DNA from: an uncultured Eubacteriales bacterium
GTDB lineage: Bacteria > Bacillota > Clostridia > Oscillospirales > Butyricicoccaceae
Assembly: GCA_910579575.1 (NCBI GenBank)
Contig: CAJTUM010000039.1
Span: 1-5,560 of the forward strand
Length of the DNA: 5,560 nt
Reading direction: 5' to 3'
This document shows, piece by piece, positions 1-5,505 of this stretch. Position numbers and translations under genes: made by a program. The notes under the pieces are model-generated. The model was not told where the DNA came from and searched no databases. It saw only the letters and a program-made list of their open reading frames with translations. Each line of letters starts with the position of its first letter. Positions within the stretch are counted from its first letter, which is position 1.

Positions 1-2
1 GA

Positions 3-135
3 GGAATCCCTCCACCGCCTGTCGGCGGTCCCCCTCCCTTTGGCAAGGGAGGCTGCCTGCTTGGGGGCCGCGTCTTAGGCGAGCCCCCCTTGTCAAAGGG
101 GGGAGGAGCCAGCGGAGCTGGCGGAGGGGGGATTC
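3..135. mobile_element. MITE-like palindromic element, complete copy
   Basis: A non-coding element whose two ends are imperfect inverted repeats of about 50 bases. The tips are exact: GAATCCC at 4-10 and its complement at 129-135. Each arm folds into two hairpins. In the left arm ACCGCC (14-19) pairs with GGCGGT (24-29), and CCTCCCTT (33-40) pairs with AAGGGAGG (45-52), each with a 4-base loop. In the right arm CCCCCCTT (84-91) pairs with AAGGGGGG (96-103), and GCCAGC (108-113) pairs with GCTGGC (117-122). No protein is encoded, so any movement would need a transposase supplied in trans. A target-site duplication cannot be judged because the window starts at the element's edge. The left arm recurs at 5506-5559. 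The mobile-element reading is inference; a structured dispersed repeat of REP/BIME type is the alternative. Confidence 0.65.
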
Positions 136-199
136 ATTCCCCCGCGGCCCCGGCGGCGGGCAGAGAGGAAGAAACAACCACAAAATGAACACGGGTTAC

Positions 200-223
200 G
201 CCTCCAGGCGCGAGCCTGGCGGC
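200..223 (+). other. GCGA-loop hairpin in the major tail protein leader
   Basis: CCAGGC (204-209) pairs with GCCTGG (214-219) across a GCGA loop, which fits the GNRA tetraloop class. The stem continues with GCC (200-202) against GGC (221-223) past one T/C mismatch. It ends 5 bases before the Shine-Dalgarno of the tail protein gene at 229. There is no U-tract, so it is unlikely to be an intrinsic terminator. A role in mRNA stability or processing of this highly expressed gene is possible but is inference only. Confidence 0.4.
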
Positions 224-241
224 ACGACGGAGGAGAAAGAA

Positions 242-853
242 ATGGGAAGATTTACACGGATACCGGCGGATACATTTGAACAGATTCAGACGGACGCCGG
301 CATTTTGCTTTACAACTTTGACCCGGCAGAGCCGGACAATGTGAAGGACGAAGACATTATTTGCCCCACCACCGGCGGCATCACCGCCGCCTGCGCGGCG
401 ACCTACAACGACATGGGAGAGGATGTGGACAACTGCCCCCCAAACCTGCTGGAGCTGAAGCATTTGGACGGCTGGGACTGCTCGCTGGCCTTCACCAGCC
501 TGGGCACTTCGCCGGCTTCGATTCGGCTGGCCTTGGGCGCGGCGGATATTGATAGCGACGACCCCACGCATGTGGTCCCTCGTCGGGCGCTGAAAACCAG
601 CGACGCCCAGGACGTTTGGTGGGTGGGCGACCGGGCCGACGGGGGCCTGGTGGCCGTGCAGCTGAAAAATGCTCTTTCTACCAGCGGCTTTTCGCTGAAA
701 ACATCCAAGGCGGGCAAGGGCAACACATCAGTGACCCTGACCGGCCATGTGACCGCCTCTGCCCAGCAGGAGGTTCCCATGGAATTCTGGAGCGCGCCTC
801 CTGCGGCCACAAGCCCCGAGGCGGTTTTGGACGACGGCGGCCTGGAAGACTAA
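242..853 (+). CDS. Major tail (tube) protein
   Basis: Predicted 203-residue structural subunit that polymerises into the phage tail tube around the tape measure protein. The N-terminal stretch (RFTRIPADTF, then DAGILL) and the C-terminal core (VWWVGDR with W126-W127, a predicted beta-rich stretch with LKNALSTSGF, then TGH at 167-169) resemble Firmicutes major tail proteins of the TP901-1/phi13 type. The length is normal for that family. An in-frame ATG exists at 185, but the ATG at 242 is preferred. It has GGAGGAG at 229-235 with 6-base spacing, and family members begin close to this point. The extra 19 residues would also read through the leader hairpin. The gene lies directly ahead of the tail chaperone gene with an 18-base gap, the standard order in siphovirus tail operons. 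The last 15 or so residues are acidic and low-complexity. The family call rests on remembered patterns, not a search. Confidence 0.88.
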   Translation: MGRFTRIPADTFEQIQTDAGILLYNFDPAEPDNVKDEDIICPTTGGITAACAATYNDMGEDVDNCPPNLLELKHLDGWDCSLAFTSLGTSPASIRLALGAADIDSDDPTHVVPRRALKTSDAQDVWWVGDRADGGLVAVQLKNALSTSGFSLKTSKAGKGNTSVTLTGHVTASAQQEVPMEFWSAPPAATSPEAVLDDGGLED

Positions 854-871
854 AAAAGGGAGGGCTTATTT

Positions 872-1276
872 TTGAAACTTTCTGACGTGAAGGGCGAGCG
901 GACGCTGGACGTGATCGCCGCGTGCATCGGGCCTGTTTGCAACATTGGCGCGGACCCTCAGGCGGCGGAGCTTTTCCGGCGCAAGGCCCTGCCCAAGGGC
1001 ATGACGCCCATGCAATTTATGGCCAAGCGGATGGCCGACGGCCTGCCCGCCCTTTTGCAGGGGCACAAGAGCGAGATCATCGCCATTTTGGCGGCGGTGC
1101 AAGGGGTTGCGCCGGAGGAATACGCCCGAGAGCTGGATTTGAAAAAGCTGTTTTCCGACCTGGCGGAGCTGCTGACCGACCAGGAATTTGGCGGGCTTTT
1201 TTCCTTGCCGGCGCCGACGGCGGCAGCGAAACCCTCTGGCGATGCCTTGGCGAATACCGGGGGCCCGGCGGAATAA
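872..1276 (+). CDS. Tail assembly chaperone, short form (gpG-like)
   Basis: Predicted 134-residue tail assembly chaperone, the unshifted product. It is not part of the finished virion in characterised phages; it binds the tape measure protein during tail assembly. The start is TTG at 872, supported by GGGAGGG at 858-864 with 7-base spacing; no ATG lies at the front of the reading frame. Seen in the protein: an alpha-helical composition, a central segment around LPALLQGHKSEIIAILAAVQG (residues 58-78), PEEYA (81-85), and an Ala/Pro-rich low-complexity tail (112-134) that looks like a linker. The TAA stop lies 6 bases after a slippery heptamer at 1261-1267, so a fraction of ribosomes should bypass it. 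Position between the major tail protein and the tape measure is diagnostic. Sequence similarity to known chaperones is judged from memory. Confidence 0.85.
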   Translation: MKLSDVKGERTLDVIAACIGPVCNIGADPQAAELFRRKALPKGMTPMQFMAKRMADGLPALLQGHKSEIIAILAAVQGVAPEEYARELDLKKLFSDLAELLTDQEFGGLFSLPAPTAAAKPSGDALANTGGPAE

Positions 1277-1509
1277 CGGCGTTTTTGGGCTACGCCCTGG
1301 CCTGCTGGCAGGAACAGGCCCGGCGGCGGGCCTGGCAGGCCTACATGGCCGAGACCTTGCGGCTGGCCGGCGAAAACGTCGCCAGGCTGGGCGGCGGCCC
1401 TTATCTGCAAACCCGCTGGACCGACCTGCTGAAAAACAAGCCGGAGGAAACCCGGACGCCCCAGCAGGTGAAAGCCCATATGCTGCAAAGGCTGCGGGGG
1501 ATGGGGTAG
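872..1509 (+). CDS. Tail assembly chaperone, -1 frameshift product (gpGT-like)
   Basis: Predicted 212-residue fusion made when ribosomes slip back one base at GGGCCCG. Residues 1-132 (through the proline encoded at 1265-1267) match the short form. Reading then resumes at base 1267 in the -1 frame and adds 80 residues, ending at TAG 1507-1509. The added domain contains QAYMAETLRL, GGGPYLQTRW and TRTPQQVKAHML, a pattern I recognise as the T extension of Firmicutes tail chaperones. In lambda the T part contacts tail tube subunits and the G part coats the tape measure. The downstream frame has no start codon with a convincing ribosome binding site near the junction, which argues for expression by frameshifting rather than as a separate gene. 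The direction (-1) and place of the shift match the conserved tail-gene mechanism; its efficiency is unknown. Confidence 0.8.
1261..1267 (+). promoter_or_regulatory. Programmed -1 frameshift site GGGCCCG
   Basis: The heptamer fits the X XXY YYZ rule in the correct phase. Zero-frame codons are GGC (1262-1264) and CCG (1265-1267); after slipping they become GGG and CCC. It is 6 bases ahead of the chaperone stop codon. Possible downstream stimulatory stems are GGGC/GCCC (1287-1290 with 1294-1297), GGCCTG/CAGGCC (1299-1304 with 1315-1320) and AGGCCC/GGGCCT (1316-1321 with 1328-1333). The last two share bases 1316-1320 and cannot both form. The best-known tail-gene site is GGGAAAG, so this GC-rich version is less usual. 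Confidence 0.7.
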
Positions 1510-1510
1510 A

Positions 1511-1537
1511 GAAAATCCCCCGCCAGAGGCGAGGGAT
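1511..1537 (-). terminator. Probable intrinsic terminator of hicAB
   Basis: Read on the minus strand, just past the hicB stop, ATCCC...GGGAT forms a stem. Bases 1528-1537 pair with 1515-1524, nine pairs with one A/C mismatch and a 3-base loop. It is followed by TTTTC (complement of 1511-1515). The short U-tract makes it a moderate terminator. On the plus strand the stem is followed by GGAGGGG, so late-operon transcription should pass through. Confidence 0.55.
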
Positions 1538-1546
1538 GGAGGGGCT

Positions 1547-1948
1547 TTATCCGTTTGTCTGCTGGTAGAGCTGGAACAGGGCGTCCGTCAGCATTTGAGA
1601 GAAATTGACCTGGCGGTTTTCGCCGAAGGTATTGAGCCAGGCCGGGACAGTGACGTTTTTGCGGACGGCTTTGGCCCCGTATTTTTCAGCATAGGCGTCC
1701 ATATCCAGCGTCAACAGGCTGACAAAGCTCCCTTCTGCCGGCTGAATCTGGCCGATAGGCGTGGCGGCGGGGGCGGATTTTCCCCCCTCCAGCTCGCCCA
1801 ACACCCAGCCGCTGGCCGCGTCCTGCCCCATCAGGATGGCTTCCGCCAGCGTGTCGCCTTCTGTGACGCAGCCGGGCAGGTCTGGGACGGTCACCAGATA
1901 CCCTCCCTCTTGGCAGGGCTCAAAAACAGCGGGATAAATTAAGATCAT
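1547..1948 (-). CDS. hicB: HicB-family antitoxin
   Basis: Predicted 133-residue antitoxin that binds and neutralises the HicA mRNA-cleaving toxin and, in characterised systems, represses its own promoter. Residues 1-55 form the HicB-type N-terminal domain (partial RNase H-like fold), with the family signature GGYLVTVPDLPGC at 15-27 followed by EGDTLAEAI. Residues about 96-128 (KNVTVPAWL, then VNFSQMLTDAL) look like a ribbon-helix-helix DNA-binding domain, so this is the RHH-type rather than HTH-type HicB. The ATG at 1948-1946 has AGGAGG (complement of 1957-1962) 8 bases upstream, a strong site. It lies 18 bases after the hicA stop in one operon. It is a full-length gene on the strand opposite to the tail operon. 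The residues between the two domains (about 51-90) are less recognisable. Confidence 0.9.
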   Translation of the reverse strand: MILIYPAVFEPCQEGGYLVTVPDLPGCVTEGDTLAEAILMGQDAASGWVLGELEGGKSAPAATPIGQIQPAEGSFVSLLTLDMDAYAEKYGAKAVRKNVTVPAWLNTFGENRQVNFSQMLTDALFQLYQQTNG

Positions 1949-1966
1949 GGGTAAAACCTCCTGTGG

Positions 1967-2149
1967 TTATTTGATTCCGGCTTGCTTGAGAATGGCGTTG
2001 GCCGTTTTGAGCTTCAAATCCCCCTTGTGCTGGGGGATGGTGAGCTTCCCCGGCTTTTGGGGATGGACAAACTGTTTGTGGCTGCCTTTTGTCTCTTTAT
2101 GAACCCAGCCGGCGGCCAGAATGAGCTTTTCCAGCTCTCGCGCAGTCAT
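1967..2149 (-). CDS. hicA: HicA-family mRNA interferase toxin
   Basis: Predicted 60-residue toxin with a dsRBD-like fold. HicA enzymes cut mRNA and tmRNA and stop growth when HicB is lost. The family signature is clear: MTARELEKLILAAGW at the N terminus, KGSHKQFVHP at 21-30 with the expected catalytic histidine H24, then KLTIPQHKGDLK and ANAILKQAGI. Nothing essential seems missing, so the toxin should be active. The frame is open back to 2200, but the ATG at 2149-2147 is chosen. It gives the standard HicA length and has GGGGGAAG (complement of 2154-2161) just upstream. The longer version would begin inside the promoter's -35 box. The toxin-first order with hicB following is normal for hicAB. 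Its ribosome binding site is weaker than that of hicB, fitting an excess of antitoxin. Confidence 0.92.
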   Translation of the reverse strand: MTARELEKLILAAGWVHKETKGSHKQFVHPQKPGKLTIPQHKGDLKLKTANAILKQAGIK

Positions 2150-2171
2150 AACGCTTCCCCCTTTTGATTTT

Positions 2172-2200
2172 ATTATACGCACAGTACGCATGAACGTCAA
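2172..2200 (-). promoter_or_regulatory. Sigma-70/SigA-type promoter of hicAB
   Basis: On the minus strand, TTGACG (complement of 2195-2200) and a perfect TATAAT (complement of 2172-2177) are separated by exactly 17 bases. Transcription should start near 2165, giving an untranslated leader of about 16 bases that contains the hicA ribosome binding site. This is the only near-consensus promoter I found in the window. It points away from the tape measure gene. Confidence 0.85.
2176..2190. repeat. TACGCA direct repeat in the hicAB promoter spacer
   Basis: TACGCA occurs at 2176-2181 and again at 2185-2190, a 9-base period between the -10 and -35 boxes. Ribbon-helix-helix repressors often bind tandem short sites, so this is a candidate HicB operator. 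With only two copies of a 6-mer, chance is possible. Confidence 0.35.
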
Positions 2201-2213
2201 GAGAGGGATAGAA

Positions 2214-2220
2214 AGGAGGT
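2214..2220 (+). promoter_or_regulatory. Ribosome binding site of the tape measure gene
   Basis: AGGAGGT is a near-perfect match to the 16S anti-Shine-Dalgarno. It decides the start: the in-frame TTG at 2221 directly abuts it with no spacing, whereas the ATG at 2230 has a 9-base spacer. It lies 13 bases beyond the hicAB -35 box on the other strand. Confidence 0.85.
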
Positions 2221-2229
2221 TTGGGATGG

Positions 2230-5200
2230 ATGAATCTTCTTGATTTGTTTGCCAAAATTACCTTGGATACCGATGAATATGAGCAGGGGCTGGACGAGGC
2301 GAAGGACAAGAGCAGTCAGCTTGGAGAGGCGCTGAAAAACGGCCTGGTAAAAGGGGCGAAGCTGGCGGCGGCGGCGCTGAAGGAGGCGACCGCGGCCATC
2401 GGGGCGCTGACCAAGGCGGCGCTGGATCAATACGGCGATTATGAGCAGCTTGTGGGCGGCGTGGAGACGCTGTTTCAGGACAGCGACGGCAAGGTGCAGC
2501 AATATGCCGACGAGGCTTACAAAACCGCCGGGCTCTCGGCCAACGAATACATGGAGACGGTGACCGGCTTTTCCGCCTCCCTGCTGCAAAGCCTGGACGG
2601 GGATACGGCCCGAGCCGCCGACCTGGCGGATTTGGCGATTCGGGATATGGCGGACAACGCCAACAAGATGGGCTCCGACATGGAGAGCATTCAAAACGCC
2701 TATCAGGGCTTTGCCAAGCAGAATTACACGATGCTGGACAACCTCAAGCTAGGCTACGGCGGCACAAAAGAGGAAATGCAGCGGCTGCTGAAGGATGCGG
2801 AGAAGCTTTCCGGGCAGAAATTTGACCTCTCCTCTTATGCGGATATTGTGGAAGCCATCCACGTTGTGCAGACGGAGATGGGGATTACAGGAACCACGGC
2901 GGCGGAGGCGGCTTCCACTATCCAGGGCAGCGTGGGGGCGATGAAGGCCGCGTGGGTCAACTTTATCACAGGGCTGGGCAATGAAAACGCGGATTTGGAG
3001 GGATTGATCTCCAACCTTGTAGAAAGCTTTCAGACGGCGGCGGGCAATATCGGGTCCCGGCTGGTTCAGATTTTGTCCGGGCTGGGGGCGGCGATTTCCC
3101 AGGCCGCGCCGATGCTGGCAGGGGAGATATCCAGTTTAGTAGGGGAAGTTTTGCCTCCTATGCTGGGCGCAGGAGCGCAGCTGCTGGCCGCCCTGGTTTC
3201 GGGTCTGGTTTCCGCCCTGCCGGAACTTTTGGCCGCCATACCCGGGGTTTTGCAGGCTTTCTGGGAGGCGCTGGAGGGCAGTATGCCCCAACTGGCCGAG
3301 GCCGGCGGACGGCTGATGGAGATGCTGAAAACCGGTCTGATCGAGGGGATCCCTCGCCTGCTGGCCGCTTTACCGGATGTGCTGGCCGGGCTGTACAGCG
3401 GCTTTGCGGGCGGCCTTGGAAACGCGATTACATGGGGAGCCGATTTGCTTTCGTCCCTGGCGGATGGGATTTTGGGCGCGCTTCCCCAGCTGGTCGCCCG
3501 GCTGCCGGAGGTATATGACACAATGTTCAACGCCTTTTCCGACAATGCCGGCAGGATTTTAGAGGCGGGCGCTGGGCTGCTGCTGTCGCTGATCGACGGC
3601 ATTGTGGAGACGATACCCCAGCTGACCGCCGCCCTGCCAGAGGTGATCTCCTCCATTGTGGACACGCTGACCCAGAGGCTGCCGGATCTGATAGACGCTG
3701 GCATGGAGGCCCTTTCCGCCCTGATCGAAGGGTTGATGGAAGCCCTGCCGGAGCTGGCCGACGCCGTGCCGGAGCTGATTTCCACCATAGCAGACACGCT
3801 GACCGAGAATTTTCCCAAAATTGTGGAAAGCGGTTTGGGCATTTTGCTGTCGCTGATCGACGGCGTGATTGACAATCTGCCCAATCTGATCAGCACGGCG
3901 GTTGAGGTGATCGGCCGGCTGGCGTCGGGGCTGATCGACAACCTGCCCAAGATTTTGCAGGCGGGCTGGGATATTCTTTCCGCCCTGATCGGCGGCATCA
4001 TCGAGGCCATACCGGAAATCGCAAAGCGAATCCCTGAAGTGCTGGACGCTGTCAAAAACGGATTCCTGAAGGGCGTAGATCGCCTGAAAGACGCCGGCAG
4101 CCAGCTTTTGACGGGCCTGTGGAATGGCATTTGGGACAAGGTGAACTGGCTGAAGGGAAAGGTCTCCGACGTTGTGGACCGAATCAAGGGATGGTTTACG
4201 GGCAAGAGCGGCTTTGACGAACACTCGCCCTCCCGGTGGGCCCACGAAGTGGGGGCTATGGTTTCCGAGGGTCTGGCCAACGGCGTGGACGAAAAGGCCG
4301 ACAAGGTGAAACAAAACGCCGAGAAGATGGCCAAGAATACCTATTCCACCCTGAAGACCTGGGCCGAGCGGCAGACCAAGCTGCAGGAGCTTTCTTTGCA
4401 GGAGCAGATCGAGCTTTGGCTGGAGATTCAGCGGCAGTTCAAGGCGGGCAGCGAGCAGTTCCTCCAGGCGGAGGAAAAGATATTCGACCTGCGGCAAAAG
4501 CTGGCCAAGGAACAGGCCGAGGCGGAAAAAAAGCGCCAGCAGGAATATGAAAAAACCCTGAAAGAGCGGGAATCCGCGCTGAAAGAATACCAAAGCAAGG
4601 TAGAAAAGATAAACAAGGAAATGGCCGCCGCGGAAAAGGAATATCAGGACGCGGTGGAATCCCGGGCGCAGCAGATTTTCAATTCCTTTGGCCTATTCGA
4701 CGAAGTGCCCAAAAAGCAGAAAGTCACTGGCGACGAGCTACTGAAAAACCTGAATAACCAGGTCAACGCCCTGGACCAGTTTTTTGCCGGGCTGGAACAG
4801 CTGGAGCAGCGGGGCGTTGGAGCCGCTTTGGTGGAGGAAATCCGCCAGATGGGCCCCAAGGCCAAAGACCAGCTGGACGCCCTGCTCAACATGAGCGCCG
4901 GCAAGCTGAAGGAATATGCCCAGCTGTATATCGCCAAGCAAAAGCTGGCCAGCGACACGGCCACGGCGGAGCTGTCGGGATTTTTGCGGGAAACCGAGAA
5001 GAAAATCGCCGAGGGCAACCGGCAGATCAAACAGCTCAACGACGAATACGGCCCCAAAATCGGCCTATCCTTGATGGACGGCATGGCCTTGGGAATCAAG
5101 CAGGGGGCCGGCGGGCTGCGGCAGGCCATGGCCCAGACCATGCAGGGGGTTTATCAAGCGGCCATGCAGGCCATGAACCGGCTGGCCGGAGGCATGGGGC

Positions 5201-5478
5201 TGCAAACCTCCGTCGGCGGAATCAAGGCCGGTATCGTGGGGCAGGATATTCTGCCGAGCCAAGGGCTGACCCAAGGCGTGGTGGAATTTGGCCAGAGCGC
5301 CCTGGGGGCCTCCTCGGCCTCCCTCGTCAACAGCTTGGCCGGGGCTGCCGGCAAAGCCGCCGACGCCAGCCTCACGGTGAACCTGAATATGGACGGCCGC
5401 AAGCTGGCCTCCGCCCTGCTGGACCCCTTGGCCAAATTCGCCAAGGCCAACGGCACGGAGATTATCAACGCCACTTAG
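2230..5478 (+). CDS. Tail tape measure protein
   Basis: Predicted 1082-residue tape measure protein. It sits in the tail lumen, sets tail length, and in studied phages is ejected with the DNA at infection. Residues 1 to about 290 are the conserved N-terminal domain, with LDLFAKITLD at 3-12, DYEQLVGGVETLF near 70-82, and GYGGTKEEMQRLL at 175-187. Residues 314-665 are eight 44-residue hydrophobic helical repeats. They end at HSPSR (665-669), a motif common at this point in Firmicutes tape measures. Residues about 698-817 are a highly charged coiled coil rich in Lys, Glu and Gln. The segment 818 to about 935 (SFGLFDEV onward) is a further helical domain often seen in this family. The C terminus is Gly/Ala-rich and ends with MDGRKLASALLDPL from 1054. 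No lysozyme or peptidase domain is apparent. By lambda's ratio of roughly 0.15 nm per residue, the tail would be on the order of 160 nm (inference). Confidence 0.93.
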   Translation: MNLLDLFAKITLDTDEYEQGLDEAKDKSSQLGEALKNGLVKGAKLAAAALKEATAAIGALTKAALDQYGDYEQLVGGVETLFQDSDGKVQQYADEAYKTAGLSANEYMETVTGFSASLLQSLDGDTARAADLADLAIRDMADNANKMGSDMESIQNAYQGFAKQNYTMLDNLKLGYGGTKEEMQRLLKDAEKLSGQKFDLSSYADIVEAIHVVQTEMGITGTTAAEAASTIQGSVGAMKAAWVNFITGLGNENADLEGLISNLVESFQTAAGNIGSRLVQILSGLGAAISQAAPMLAGEISSLVGEVLPPMLGAGAQLLAALVSGLVSALPELLAAIPGVLQAFWEALEGSMPQLAEAGGRLMEMLKTGLIEGIPRLLAALPDVLAGLYSGFAGGLGNAITWGADLLSSLADGILGALPQLVARLPEVYDTMFNAFSDNAGRILEAGAGLLLSLIDGIVETIPQLTAALPEVISSIVDTLTQRLPDLIDAGMEALSALIEGLMEALPELADAVPELISTIADTLTENFPKIVESGLGILLSLIDGVIDNLPNLISTAVEVIGRLASGLIDNLPKILQAGWDILSALIGGIIEAIPEIAKRIPEVLDAVKNGFLKGVDRLKDAGSQLLTGLWNGIWDKVNWLKGKVSDVVDRIKGWFTGKSGFDEHSPSRWAHEVGAMVSEGLANGVDEKADKVKQNAEKMAKNTYSTLKTWAERQTKLQELSLQEQIELWLEIQRQFKAGSEQFLQAEEKIFDLRQKLAKEQAEAEKKRQQEYEKTLKERESALKEYQSKVEKINKEMAAAEKEYQDAVESRAQQIFNSFGLFDEVPKKQKVTGDELLKNLNNQVNALDQFFAGLEQLEQRGVGAALVEEIRQMGPKAKDQLDALLNMSAGKLKEYAQLYIAKQKLASDTATAELSGFLRETEKKIAEGNRQIKQLNDEYGPKIGLSLMDGMALGIKQGAGGLRQAMAQTMQGVYQAAMQAMNRLAGGMGLQTSVGGIKAGIVGQDILPSQGLTQGVVEFGQSALGASSASLVNSLAGAAGKAADASLTVNLNMDGRKLASALLDPLAKFAKANGTEIINAT
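3169..4224 (+). repeat. Eight 44-residue (132 bp) repeats within the tape measure gene
   Basis: Repeat units start at 3169, 3301, 3433, 3565, 3697, 3829, 3961 and 4093, in strict 132-base register. The consensus is approximately AGxxLLSxLIxGIxxxIPxL, then xxAxPEVIxxIxxTLxxxLPxIxx, two or three amphipathic helices separated by prolines. The first seven are clear and the eighth is degenerate, running into the HSPSR motif. A weaker 40-residue ancestor may precede the first. At the DNA level most units have diverged, but units 4 and 6 share 20 identical bases (3581-3600 and 3845-3864), and units 5 and 7 share 16 (3712-3727 and 3976-3991). Both pairs are exactly 264 bases apart, which points to a later duplication of a two-unit block. 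Confidence 0.88.
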
Positions 5479-5505
5479 GCGGGGGCTTGGGCGGAGTTGG
5501 GGGGC

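Noticed and set aside
74..81. CTTAGGCG shared between the element's centre and the tape measure stop (5474-5481)
   Set aside because: An 8-base match in GC-rich DNA is expected by chance. It is not at an element boundary, so it is not evidence of an attachment site.
3..135. CRISPR array or tRNA in the palindromic region
   Set aside because: There are no regularly spaced identical repeats with unique spacers and no cloverleaf. The structure is one pair of inverted arms with two hairpins each.
1197..1202. Run of six T as an alternative frameshift site in the chaperone gene
   Set aside because: The zero-frame codons are CTT TTT TCC, so no X XXY YYZ heptamer exists in the right phase. Slipping here would also replace the conserved end of the short form. 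GGGCCCG fits better.
1595..1942. Plus-strand open frame of 115 codons across hicB
   Set aside because: It is antisense to a clearly recognisable hicB and resembles no tail protein. No ribosome binding site supports it.
2150..2200. N-terminal extension of HicA starting at 2200
   Set aside because: It would begin in the -35 box of the promoter, so its start would not be transcribed. The ATG at 2149 gives the normal 60-residue HicA with a good ribosome binding site.
3066..4334. Long minus-strand open frame of 422 codons opposite the tape measure gene
   Set aside because: It is a shadow of GC-rich repeated coding sequence on the plus strand. The translation is Ser/Pro/Ile-rich low complexity and no domain is recognisable.
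3559..4593. Second long minus-strand open frame, 344 codons
   Set aside because: It overlaps the tape measure gene and the other shadow frame. Its periodic Gln/Gly/His-rich sequence simply mirrors the 132-base repeat.
5479..5505. Terminator directly after the tape measure gene
   Set aside because: The 27 bases are G-rich with no stem and no U-tract, and more tail genes are expected downstream.
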